From: Spirochaetales bacterium
GTDB lineage: Bacteria; Spirochaetota; Spirochaetia; CADAEX01
Reading direction: 5' to 3'
NCBI GenBank assembly: GCA_024233785.1
Contig: JACKPD010000028.1
Span: forward strand, 1 to 22,885
Length of the DNA: 22,885 bases
Below are positions 14,776 through 22,885 of the stretch, piece by piece. The notes under the pieces were generated by a model, which saw nothing but the letters and a program-made list of their open reading frames with translations, was not told the DNA's origin and did no database searches. The position numbers and the translations under genes are program-made. Position 1 is the first letter of the stretch, and every line of letters begins with the position of its first letter.

Positions 14776-17700
14776 ATGTCGGAACTTACGGTTTATAAAG
14801 CCTCGGCCGGATCGGGTAAAACATATACTCTTACCCTCCGTTACCTTGAGCTTCTTTTCAGGGATGAGTATGCCTACCGCAATATCCTGGCTGTTACTTT
14901 CACAAATAAGGCGGCCTCCGAAATGAAAAACCGTATCCTTGAAACATTGTTCAGACTCTCAGTATACGATGGTTCACAGCCTGCAAAGCCTGAGTATATG
15001 GACCATCTTTCCAAGCTGTATAAACTGGACGAAACGGATGTTGCCAGACGATCCGGAAAAATCCTGAAATCCATATTAAACGATTATTCCCGCTTTTCTG
15101 TAGGAACAATTGATAAGTTTTTCCAGATGGTTATCCGTGCTTTCACCCGTGAAATAGGACTTCAGGCAGGGTATAACCTGGAATTGAATGATAGCCGTAT
15201 CCTGAGTGAAGCTGTTGATAACCTCCTGTATTCAATGGATGAGAATGATACTCTCCGGGAGTGGCTGATTTTATTTGCTGAGGAAGAAATAATGGAGGGA
15301 AAGTCTGTAAACCTTAAAGCAGATCTGGTTGGTCTGGGAGCTGAGCTTTTTAAGGAGAAATTCAGAAATCTGTCACTCAGCCATAGCGAAATTTTCAAAT
15401 CCTCCGATAAAATCCGTGAATACCGGGCACAGCTTACCAGGGAAATAGAAGTTTTCCGGAAACAGCTTATCTCAATCTCCCAAAAAGCCTATGATCTGAT
15501 CCATGCTTCAGGGCTTGAGGCCGATGATTTCAGTAATAAGAATAAGGGGGCTCTGAATTTCTTTTACAATATTCTGGAAGGAAAAAAATCTGATTATGAT
15601 AAATTTATTCCGGGTACAAATCCTCGGAAAGCCATTGATAACCCTGATGCCTGGTACACGAAAAACTCCCCCGAAAAAGATCAGATACTGCAAATATTCA
15701 ACAACGGTCTAAACGCATTGCTAAAAGAGGCAATTGATTATTCGGATAAGAATTTTGAGAAATTCTGGACAGCCATGGAGATCCGTAAATTCATTTTTGC
15801 TTACGGAATACTTTCTGATCTGTCTGCCAAAGTAAGGGAAATAACACTGGATAATAATATATTTCTTATTTCGGATTCTTCTGAATTCCTTAATGAAATA
15901 ATAGCTGATAATGATACTCCTTTTATATATGAAAAGGCTGGAAATTATTATCAGCATTTTATGCTGGATGAGTTTCAGGATACTTCCGTATTTCAATGGA
16001 AAAACTTCAGGCCTCTGGTTCTGAACGGACTTTCTTCCAACAACGAAAGCCTGGTGGTCGGAGACGTCAAGCAATCCATTTACCGCTGGAGAAACTCTGA
16101 CTGGAAAATCCTTGCCTTCGATGTCGAAAAAAGCTTTCCCGGTTTTTTCAGACAGGCAGGACTGAGGGAGAATTTCCGGTCTGCCGCAAACATTATCCGT
16201 TTTAATAACAAACTATTTTCTTCCTCACCTGAAGTCCTGCGACAGTTTTTCTTATCAAAAATAGCCGAATCAGGCTCAAAAAATTCCCTGGAGGCTCTGG
16301 CTGAAATGATCAGATCTGCTTATGAAGGATCTGAGCAGTTAATTCCGGATGGAAAAAACAATAAGGGCGGTTATGTCCGGTTTACCATGATAGAGCAAGG
16401 AGTCAATAAATCCGACTATCTGGAAATCATAAAGGAAAAATTGCCGGGAATCATCATCGACATTCAGAAGCGGGGTTACAGGGCGGGGGATATAGCTCTG
16501 CTTGTAAGGAAAGGGGAAGAGGGCAAACAACTGGCATCGATTCTGATTGACTTTAAAAACAATAATCCCGATAAGCTGGAGGGATGCAATTTTAACCTCA
16601 TATCCAATGATTCCCTTTATATTTCTCAAAACCCTGCCATACAGCTCTTACTGGCGGTTATGAAGCGATTGAGAAATCCGGATGATGCAATAAATGAGGC
16701 ATTTATCCGGCATGAGTACATTCGCTACCTAAGCGGTGGTGCAGGCAGTGATTATGATTCACACCTTATTTTCCTTGGGAAAAAGGACGATGACCAAAGT
16801 TATTTTTCCAAGGTTTATAAAAATCTTAACGAGAGGCATGAGGAATTAATTCATTTGTCACTTTTCGAGCTTGTCGAACAATTATGCCTCATCTTTGAAT
16901 TAAATACAAGTCAGCCGGATGTGCCTTATATCCAGGCCTTTCAGGACAGCATTATTTCATTTATGAAAAAGGAATCGGCTGATCTGAATACATTTCTGGA
17001 GTACTGGGAGGATCAGGGCAGTAAGGAAACCCTTAATATTTCGGAACAACAGGATGCTATCCGAATTCTTACCATTCATAAAGCCAAGGGACTTGAATTT
17101 CCGGTAGTATTAATTCCTTTTTGCAACTGGGATATGGAACCGTCTGTTTCCTTAAAAAATATCCTGTGGTGCAGTACAGAGGGATCGGGCTTTGAAGGAA
17201 TCCCGTTTGTGCCGGTTAATTATGGAAGTCGTCTTGCCCGGACCTCATTTTCCAACGACTATTTTCTGGAGATGCTGCATTCTTTTGTCGACAGCCTCAA
17301 TCTGGCCTACGTTGCCTTTACCAGGGCAGTGCAGGAATTGTATGTTTTTGCTTCCCCTGGTCAAAAAATAAAAAATATCGGTGACCTGCTTCATGAATCC
17401 TTGCTCCACGAAAACATCGAAAATCCCAACTACCCTTATATGAATGCTGGTATAATAAATCATGTTCAGGGGAAAATTTTTGAGTATGGCAAAATGGAAA
17501 CCAATCCCCGGTTTAAAACATCTGATAAACCGGCTTCGGAGATTTTTGAAAGCTATCCTGTGGTAAACTTTCCTCAGAAAATACGACTTAATTATCGCTC
17601 TGATGAGTTTTTTGAAAAAGGGAAGTCAGGAAGGTCTGTAATTGATTACGGCTTGATTATGCATTCGCTTATGGCCGATCTGAATCATCCCGACGAACTT

Positions 17701-18069
17701 GAAAAGGTCGTGGAAAAAGCTTTCATGGAAGGTAGAATTGATAATTCAGGGAAAAATGAAATCCTCCGTATTCTTAAAGAAAAGCTTGGAAAAACACCTT
17801 TTCCCGACTTTTTTGGGGAGGATTGGAAGGTTTATAATGAAAGGGATATTTTACTCCCCGGTGGAATTGAATACAGACCCGACCGTGTTATGACTAAGGG
17901 CAATTTTGCCGTTGTGGTCGATTATAAATTCGGTGTGCATAAAAACTCATCTAACCAATCACAGATATGGAAGTATATGAGTCTCCTGAAAGAACTGGGC
18001 TATAGTCAGATAAAGGGATACCTGTGGTATGTCATGCTTGATACGGCAGAGGAGGTGAAATATGGATAA
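14776..18069 (+). CDS. addA: AddA-type UvrD/Rep helicase-nuclease
   Basis: Helicase-nuclease subunit of the AddAB (RecBCD-like) complex, which unwinds and resects double-strand DNA ends for RecA loading. Superfamily 1A motifs are in order: Walker A ASAGSGKT (9-16, K15), motif II DEFQDT (398-403), motif III GDVKQSIYRWRN (from 429), motif V TIHKAKGLEF (766-775) and motif VI AFTRA with R850. The C-terminal PD-(D/E)xK nuclease shows D1036 (YRPDRVM) and D1049-Y-K1051. At 1097 aa it is near the usual AddA length. The last 8 nt overlap the start of the radical SAM gene, followed by addB, so the three are probably one operon. The name RecB-like is an equally fair label; the Fe-S partner downstream favours AddAB. 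Confidence 0.9.
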   Translation: MSELTVYKASAGSGKTYTLTLRYLELLFRDEYAYRNILAVTFTNKAASEMKNRILETLFRLSVYDGSQPAKPEYMDHLSKLYKLDETDVARRSGKILKSILNDYSRFSVGTIDKFFQMVIRAFTREIGLQAGYNLELNDSRILSEAVDNLLYSMDENDTLREWLILFAEEEIMEGKSVNLKADLVGLGAELFKEKFRNLSLSHSEIFKSSDKIREYRAQLTREIEVFRKQLISISQKAYDLIHASGLEADDFSNKNKGALNFFYNILEGKKSDYDKFIPGTNPRKAIDNPDAWYTKNSPEKDQILQIFNNGLNALLKEAIDYSDKNFEKFWTAMEIRKFIFAYGILSDLSAKVREITLDNNIFLISDSSEFLNEIIADNDTPFIYEKAGNYYQHFMLDEFQDTSVFQWKNFRPLVLNGLSSNNESLVVGDVKQSIYRWRNSDWKILAFDVEKSFPGFFRQAGLRENFRSAANIIRFNNKLFSSSPEVLRQFFLSKIAESGSKNSLEALAEMIRSAYEGSEQLIPDGKNNKGGYVRFTMIEQGVNKSDYLEIIKEKLPGIIIDIQKRGYRAGDIALLVRKGEEGKQLASILIDFKNNNPDKLEGCNFNLISNDSLYISQNPAIQLLLAVMKRLRNPDDAINEAFIRHEYIRYLSGGAGSDYDSHLIFLGKKDDDQSYFSKVYKNLNERHEELIHLSLFELVEQLCLIFELNTSQPDVPYIQAFQDSIISFMKKESADLNTFLEYWEDQGSKETLNISEQQDAIRILTIHKAKGLEFPVVLIPFCNWDMEPSVSLKNILWCSTEGSGFEGIPFVPVNYGSRLARTSFSNDYFLEMLHSFVDSLNLAYVAFTRAVQELYVFASPGQKIKNIGDLLHESLLHENIENPNYPYMNAGIINHVQGKIFEYGKMETNPRFKTSDKPASEIFESYPVVNFPQKIRLNYRSDEFFEKGKSGRSVIDYGLIMHSLMADLNHPDELEKVVEKAFMEGRIDNSGKNEILRILKEKLGKTPFPDFFGEDWKVYNERDILLPGGIEYRPDRVMTKGNFAVVVDYKFGVHKNSSNQSQIWKYMSLLKELGYSQIKGYLWYVMLDTAEEVKYG

Positions 18070-19015
18070 TAACTTTCCCTGGGGACATCAGCGGCGTTTT
18101 AATTCCTATACCGAATATTTCAGGCAGCATTTTGGTGAAAGGGTTCAGAAACTCGCCATTGATGCCGGTTTTACCTGCCCCAACAGGGATAACACCGTAG
18201 GAAAGGGAGGATGCACCTATTGCAATAATGATGCCTTTAATCCTTCCTATTGCCAGCCCGGAAAGACGGTTAGCAGGCAAATACAGGAAGGTATTGAGTT
18301 TCATAAACAGAGGTACAAACGGGTAAATCAGTATCTGGCATATTTTCAGGCTTATTCCAATACATATGCTCCCCTTAAGAACCTGGTGAAGCTTTATGAA
18401 GAGGCGCTGTCGTTCCCGGAAGTTATTGGTCTGGTGATTGGCACCCGTCCTGATTGTGTAAATGAGGAAATTCTGGATTACCTGGGGGAGCTGGGTAAAA
18501 AGGTCTACCTGGTTGTGGAGTACGGAATTGAATCCTGCTATGATAAGACGCTGAAAAGAATCAACAGGGGGCACGATTTTGCAAAGACAGTATGGGCTCT
18601 GGAGGAATCGGCCAAAAGATCCATTCTCACAGGCGGACACCTGATTCTTGGGCTGCCGGGAGAGTCGCGTGACGAAATCCTGAAGGAGGCTGATATTCTG
18701 TCGCGCCTTCCTCTCCATAGCGTCAAATTTCATCAGTTGCAAATTATCAAGGGAACCCTGATGGCAAAGGAATTTATGCAGCATCCTGAAAATTTTCATT
18801 TATACGGACTCGATGAATACCTGGAACTTGTATGTGAAATTGTCGAACGCCTTAACCCTGCCTTTGTGGTGGAAAGAATTGCAGGAGAAGTATCTCCTTC
18901 ATTAAACCTGAATACTTCATGGGGAATCAGATACGATGGAATTCTCAGGCTTTTTGAAAAAATGCTGGAAGACAGGCAAAGCTTCCAGGGAAAATATTAT
19001 AGAAGCACATTATGA
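18062..19015 (+). CDS. TIGR01212-family radical SAM protein (YhcC-like)
   Basis: A radical SAM enzyme of the YhcC/TIGR01212 group, whose substrate is not established. The cluster-binding cysteines are C39, C51 and C54 in FTCPNRDNTVGKGGCTYC, spaced C-x11-C-x2-C as in this subfamily rather than the classic C-x3-C-x2-C. Further family motifs are AYFQAYSNTYAPL, IGTRPDCV, VEYGIES, GGHLILGLPGE and a C-terminal V-K-F-H-Q-L-Q. The length of 317 aa is normal. The start overlaps the addA end by 8 nt (ATGGATAA) and its stop overlaps the addB start (ATGA), so it is translationally coupled to both. Whether it works with the repair complex or only shares its transcript cannot be told from sequence. Confidence 0.92.
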   Translation: MDNNFPWGHQRRFNSYTEYFRQHFGERVQKLAIDAGFTCPNRDNTVGKGGCTYCNNDAFNPSYCQPGKTVSRQIQEGIEFHKQRYKRVNQYLAYFQAYSNTYAPLKNLVKLYEEALSFPEVIGLVIGTRPDCVNEEILDYLGELGKKVYLVVEYGIESCYDKTLKRINRGHDFAKTVWALEESAKRSILTGGHLILGLPGESRDEILKEADILSRLPLHSVKFHQLQIIKGTLMAKEFMQHPENFHLYGLDEYLELVCEIVERLNPAFVVERIAGEVSPSLNLNTSWGIRYDGILRLFEKMLEDRQSFQGKYYRSTL

Positions 19016-21885
19016 ACACGAAAGTGCCATTTTTAAAAACACTGGCTGAATCGGTATTTCATCAATACGGAACGGGGGTTTCCGACTTATGTATGATCTT
19101 CCCCAACCGTAGATCCGGTGTCTTCTTCAAAAAGTATCTGGCAGAAGCAGCAGGAAAAACCATCTGGAGTCCTCAGATTTTTACCATCAGTGAATTCATG
19201 CAATTTCTTTCCGATTCCAGTCCGGCTGATCCTGTTGATCTGGTTTTCGAAGTTTATAAATCGTATCGGAAATTTATCTCCCTGCCCGAAAGTCTCGATG
19301 AATTCTGGAGTTGGGGAGAGATGATGCTCTCCGATTTTGATGACATAGATAAATACATGGTTGATGCCTCCTCCCTGTACCTGAATATTAAAGATATGAA
19401 AGAGATCGACCAGATGTTTGAACTGGAAGAGGAACAAAAGGAAACCATCAGGAAATTCTGGGGCTTTTTCGGAAGTGATAATTTGTCGGGCCAGAAGGAA
19501 TCTTTTCTTAGGATTTGGTCTGTAATGCTGTCGGTTTACACTGATCTCAATCTGGAACTTAAAAAGAAGGGACTGGCCTATGAGGGTATGATTTACAGGG
19601 AAGTGGCTGAAAATATTAAGTCTGGTTCTTTCCCTGAGCTCCCCTGGTCTAAAATAATCGTATCCGGTTTTAATGCCCTGAACAAAGCTGAAAAAGAACT
19701 TTTCAGGTATTTGAGAAATTCGGGAAAAGCCCGTTTTTTCTGGGATTATGATAAATATTATATCGAAAATCAAAGCAGTGAGGCCGGCAGATTCCTGAGA
19801 ACCAATATTGCAGAATTCCCTCCTGATGCTGATCTCGAAGATTTCGATAATATTCATAAAAAGGAGGTCAGTATTTTTGAACTGCCCACAGATATTATCC
19901 AGGCTAAGTATTTGAATACACTGTTGAAGGGAGAGGATGCAAAAGAACTCTCAAATTTCAATCATACTGCGCTGGTTCTCGGGAATGAGGATCTTATGCT
20001 GCCGGTTTTAAGCTCTCTTCCTTCCAATGTGCCGGAAATAAATATTACCATGGGGTATCCCTTTAATGCTACCCCTGTCTTTAGCTTCGTGGATCAGCTG
20101 CTGAAATTGCAGAAAAATATTGCATCTCATCATGGCAGCCGGAAGAATAAATTTTATCACAGGGAAGTGCTATCCCTTCTCAATCATCAGTACCTGAAAC
20201 TGGCCTATGAGGACAAAGTTCTGGAGAAAATCCAGGAAATAAACCGTAAAAACCTTATTTATATCGAACCTTCATTTTTTGGAGATGAAGGTCTGATGAG
20301 CCTTATATTCAGAAAAGTTTCGGGATCTGCAGAGCTGGCGGATTACATCAGGGATATTCTGCTGGAGCTTGTAGCGGCCATTTCAAAAGATGAGTCCAAA
20401 ATAAATAATCTTCTGGAAAAGGAATTTATTTTCCATCTTCTTACACGTTTAAATAAGCTCAAGGGAATTTTCAGTGAAAATAAGGATGAAGCAGGTATGG
20501 ATATTTTCAGCCGTATTCTTAAGAAAATGCTGAGAAATCTGAGAATCCCATTTGAAGGTGAGCCTCTTGCCGGTCTGCAGGTTATGGGGATTCTGGAAAC
20601 CAGACTTCTGGATTTTCAGCACGTGGTTTTCCTTTCCATGAACGATGGAATCATGCCCAGGGCTCACCAATCGTTCAGCTACATCCCGCATAATCTGAGG
20701 TTTGCCTATGGCATGCCAACCCGTGAAGATCAGGACGCTATTTATGCCTATTACTTTTACCGGCTTCTCCAAAGAGCCGACAGGATATCCGTTCTTTATA
20801 ACAGTAAGTCCGATGGACTTAATACAGGCGAGAAAAGCCGGTATATTTTTCAGATGCTTTTCGACGAAAGATTTGTTACCCGGTTCAGAAGTATAGGTTT
20901 TAATATTTCAGGAAGGGATGCTCTTTCGATACAGATTCCAAAATCCCCTGAAATCATTAAAATATTAAATATTTACAGCAAGGGATCAACAAAATATCTC
21001 TCTCCCTCTGCACTGAATACCTATATTCACTGCCGCTTACGATTCTATTTCACTTACATTGCAGGTCTCAGAGAAACTGATACACTGAGCGAAGATATAG
21101 AGGCGGATACCTTCGGAAACCTGCTGCATGAGGCAATGTATCTGAATTATAAAGATTTTGAAGGCAAAATTATCAAGCCCTCAGATTTCGACATCCTCCT
21201 TCAGTCTTCAAGACTTACAGAAACCCTTGATAAATCATTCAGAAAGGAATATTATAAATCGGGGGATGAAAATCTGGAGGTAAAACCGGAAGGCAGGAAT
21301 ATAATCGTGTATGAAGTCCTTAAGAGATATCTGACTCAAATCCTGGAAATCGACAAAAACCTTGCTCCCTTTGAAATTCTGAATCTGGAAAAAGAATTTG
21401 TAAGAACTGTAAATATACAGTCGGGTGGTGAAACTTTTGAGGTGCAGCTTGGGGGTAAAATCGACCGTGTAGACAAGTCAGCAGGGATAACAAGACTTAT
21501 AGATTACAAAACGGGAAAAGCCGAGACAGGAGTGGGATCCATAGAAAAGCTCTTTACAAGGGATGTGGATAGCAGAAATAAAGCGGCATTTCAGACAATT
21601 ATGTACAGCTGGCTTTATTCCGAACAGAATAATGGAAATCCGATAAGCCCCGGATTATATGTAACAAGAAAAATTTTCGAGCCTGATTTCTCCCCATATT
21701 TAAGTCTGGACAAGAAAAGACTAGATTATCATGAAATTGAAAATGAATTTCATGCCGGGCTTGAAGTTTTGGTTAATGAGATTTATAACCCGGATGTAGT
21801 CTTTGATCAGACAAGCAAGGAGGATAATTGTACCTACTGTCCTTATGCAGGAATTTGTCATCGCAACAATAGCCGGAAATTTTAA
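19012..21885 (+). CDS. addB: AddB-type PD-(D/E)xK nuclease with Fe-S cluster motif
   Basis: Probable second subunit of the AddAB DNA-end-resection complex. The N-terminus has the inactivated helicase fold seen in AddB (MIFPNRRSGVFFKKYL, then SPQIFTISEFM), with no Walker A P-loop. A degenerate helicase-2 region includes GLQVMGILETRLLDFQHV and FLSMNDGIMPR. The C-terminal nuclease has D831-Y-K833 in LIDYKTGKAE. Four cysteines, C674 (IHCRLRF) and C940-x2-C943-x5-C949 (NCTYCPYAGIC), match the iron-sulfur staple of AddB. At 957 aa it is somewhat shorter than Bacillus AddB. It is coupled by ATGA overlap to the radical SAM gene. Sequence similarity is weaker than for AddA, so the order in the operon adds weight. 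Confidence 0.87.
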   Translation: MNTKVPFLKTLAESVFHQYGTGVSDLCMIFPNRRSGVFFKKYLAEAAGKTIWSPQIFTISEFMQFLSDSSPADPVDLVFEVYKSYRKFISLPESLDEFWSWGEMMLSDFDDIDKYMVDASSLYLNIKDMKEIDQMFELEEEQKETIRKFWGFFGSDNLSGQKESFLRIWSVMLSVYTDLNLELKKKGLAYEGMIYREVAENIKSGSFPELPWSKIIVSGFNALNKAEKELFRYLRNSGKARFFWDYDKYYIENQSSEAGRFLRTNIAEFPPDADLEDFDNIHKKEVSIFELPTDIIQAKYLNTLLKGEDAKELSNFNHTALVLGNEDLMLPVLSSLPSNVPEINITMGYPFNATPVFSFVDQLLKLQKNIASHHGSRKNKFYHREVLSLLNHQYLKLAYEDKVLEKIQEINRKNLIYIEPSFFGDEGLMSLIFRKVSGSAELADYIRDILLELVAAISKDESKINNLLEKEFIFHLLTRLNKLKGIFSENKDEAGMDIFSRILKKMLRNLRIPFEGEPLAGLQVMGILETRLLDFQHVVFLSMNDGIMPRAHQSFSYIPHNLRFAYGMPTREDQDAIYAYYFYRLLQRADRISVLYNSKSDGLNTGEKSRYIFQMLFDERFVTRFRSIGFNISGRDALSIQIPKSPEIIKILNIYSKGSTKYLSPSALNTYIHCRLRFYFTYIAGLRETDTLSEDIEADTFGNLLHEAMYLNYKDFEGKIIKPSDFDILLQSSRLTETLDKSFRKEYYKSGDENLEVKPEGRNIIVYEVLKRYLTQILEIDKNLAPFEILNLEKEFVRTVNIQSGGETFEVQLGGKIDRVDKSAGITRLIDYKTGKAETGVGSIEKLFTRDVDSRNKAAFQTIMYSWLYSEQNNGNPISPGLYVTRKIFEPDFSPYLSLDKKRLDYHEIENEFHAGLEVLVNEIYNPDVVFDQTSKEDNCTYCPYAGICHRNNSRKF

Positions 21886-21997
21886 TATTTCTGTTTGCTT
21901 TGAGGAATATTTCTATCTGAGTTGTTTTAGGAAATGAAATCATCCCGGCAACTGCCTTAATAATAGAGAATTATTATGGCTAAGACTTTGAATTTTA

Positions 21998-22005
21998 TAT
22001 ATTTG
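21998..22005 (+). promoter_or_regulatory. Probable -7 box of the repeat-protein gene
   Basis: TATATTTG matches TAnnTTTG and lies 22 nt before the ATG at 22028, in the 142-bp gap after addB. The -33 element is not clear. It suggests the repeat-protein gene is transcribed apart from the addA-addB operon. Confidence 0.5.
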
Positions 22006-22027
22006 TATACCTACTAATTTCTGGAAT

Positions 22028-22885
22028 ATGTATTCTGAATATAATTCCCATAAGGTCGAAATAAAAAACCTGAAATTTATAACCGACGAGGGTATAAGAC
22101 ATCCAAAGACAGCCATAATCAGTTTTAACGTCCCCGGCCACATCAACAACATGGTGGAAATCCTTGGTTATTACGAACCTGAAGATATCTATAAACTGAT
22201 TGATGAAGGAAAACCTGTAAATCTCGATCAGTGCTATATCAATAAGTTTTCTCTGAGCGATTACCGTTTACTGAGAAAGCTTGATCCAAAGTCTTTGGTA
22301 AAGGTGAATAACTTTTCCGCCAGACATTCTTTCTTTGATTCTCAGACAGATATTGATTTTTCGTACGGAAATTGCCAGGATGGTGACTTTGTTCTGGAGT
22401 ATTCCTGGATATTGAAAGGGAAATTTAACTTCAATTATTCTGTTTTCAACTGCAAAACAATCAATTTCAGCAATGTGCATTTCAAGGATGGCAGTTTCGA
22501 CTTTGCCAATGTGAAGATAGAGCAGGGGGATATTAATTTCAAAAATTCGGTTTTTGGTGCAGGCAAGAAGGATTTTCAATATACCGACTTCGGTCCCGGG
22601 AGTAAGACATTTATTAACCTCGAGTTTAATAATGGTGATGTGTCGTTTATAAATACGCTTTTTAACAGCGGGGAAGTATCCTTTAAGATAGCACGATGGG
22701 GAAATGGTAAGGTGGATTTTCATTATGCCAAATTTCAGAACGGGGACCTGACTTTTGAACAGGCGGAATTTGGGAATGGCAATGTTGACTTTCGAACGGT
22801 TGAATTCGGAAAAGGAAAGGTAAATTTTAACCGCTCTGTTTTCGGGAATGGAGATGTATCCTTTGAAGGCTCGGAATTGCTGGAT
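22028..22885 (+). CDS. Protein of exact 12-residue repeats, 3' end outside window
   Basis: An open frame from ATG 22028 to the window edge, 286 codons so far with no stop. There is no signal peptide or membrane segment in the visible part. Residues 1-105 form a non-repeated domain of unknown family (MYSEYNSHKVEIKNLKF onward). From Q106 the chain is fifteen consecutive 12-residue units with no insertion or deletion. Consensus is roughly N-G-D-V-x-F-x-x-x-x-F-G, with Phe at positions 6 and 11, Gly at 2 and often 12, and Val/Ile/Leu at 4. This is most like a beta-solenoid or stacked beta-hairpin protein. It resembles pentapeptide-repeat proteins in look, but the period is 12, not 5. Function cannot be assigned; the missing C-terminus may hold another domain. 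Confidence 0.85.
   Translation, partial: MYSEYNSHKVEIKNLKFITDEGIRHPKTAIISFNVPGHINNMVEILGYYEPEDIYKLIDEGKPVNLDQCYINKFSLSDYRLLRKLDPKSLVKVNNFSARHSFFDSQTDIDFSYGNCQDGDFVLEYSWILKGKFNFNYSVFNCKTINFSNVHFKDGSFDFANVKIEQGDINFKNSVFGAGKKDFQYTDFGPGSKTFINLEFNNGDVSFINTLFNSGEVSFKIARWGNGKVDFHYAKFQNGDLTFEQAEFGNGNVDFRTVEFGKGKVNFNRSVFGNGDVSFEGSELLD
22343..22882 (+). repeat. Fifteen 36-bp coding repeats (12-residue units)
   Basis: The repeat array inside the partial gene at 22028. Units are in register from codon 106 to 285. DNA copies have diverged while Phe and Gly positions are kept, which suggests an old array under protein-level selection. Confidence 0.85.

Noticed and set aside
18032..18799. 255-aa minus-strand ORF antisense to the radical SAM gene
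   Set aside because: The plus strand encodes a full, motif-complete enzyme; the antisense product has no recognisable feature.
19087..19857. 256-aa minus-strand ORF antisense to addB
   Set aside because: It is a shadow of a well-supported plus-strand gene and has no motif or neighbour support.
22268..22723. 151-aa minus-strand ORF at the right edge
   Set aside because: It is antisense to the 12-residue repeat gene. The plus frame shows regular protein-level periodicity, so the minus ORF is a by-product.

Overview
The window looks like a chromosomal segment of a Bacteroidetes bacterium, most likely in or near the order Bacteroidales/Marinilabiliales. The signs are a long Bacteroidetes-type signal peptidase I, a WbqC-family gene, an OmpP1/FadL-type porin, a kinase fused to a RapZ C-terminal domain, AddAB-type recombination nucleases, several matches to the Bacteroidetes -7 promoter box TAnnTTTG, and mostly weak Shine-Dalgarno sequences. 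No transposase, phage or defence gene was seen.

Layout. 1-3400 (+): the 3' part of lepB, a secreted GH51 arabinofuranosidase, and a WbqC-family gene with no ordinary start codon. 3450-6740 (-): a FadL-like outer-membrane protein and a large secreted Tyr/Ser-rich low-complexity protein. 7046-7620 (-): two different tRNA-Leu genes (GAG and CAG). The CAG gene is headed by two exact tandem 97-bp units, and each junction repeats the first 15 nt of the tRNA. 7716-9618 (-): a [4Fe-4S]-type cysH and a TolB-like propeller lipoprotein-sized secreted protein. 9720-13229 (-): mnmA, an AmgK-RapZ fusion, a 46-aa Cys-rich small protein and murU, packed as one probable operon. 13321-14557 (-): a lipocalin lipoprotein and a small beta-barrel protein. 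14776-21885 (+): addA, a YhcC-type radical SAM gene and addB, overlapping by 8 and 4 nt. 22028-end (+): the first 286 codons of a protein made of exact 12-residue repeats.

How the genes work together. The AmgK-like kinase and MurU would convert recovered cell-wall amino sugar to UDP-MurNAc, which bypasses de novo synthesis. The RapZ-type domain fused to the kinase is the domain that senses amino-sugar phosphate in enterobacterial RapZ, so this cluster may be a self-regulated recycling module. AddA and AddB would form the double-strand-break resection complex. LepB processes exported proteins, and this window encodes several. The most unusual items are the kinase-RapZ/orf46/murU cluster, the tRNA-head tandem repeat, the start-less wbqC behind an apparently inserted GH51 gene, and the 12-residue repeat protein at the right edge.
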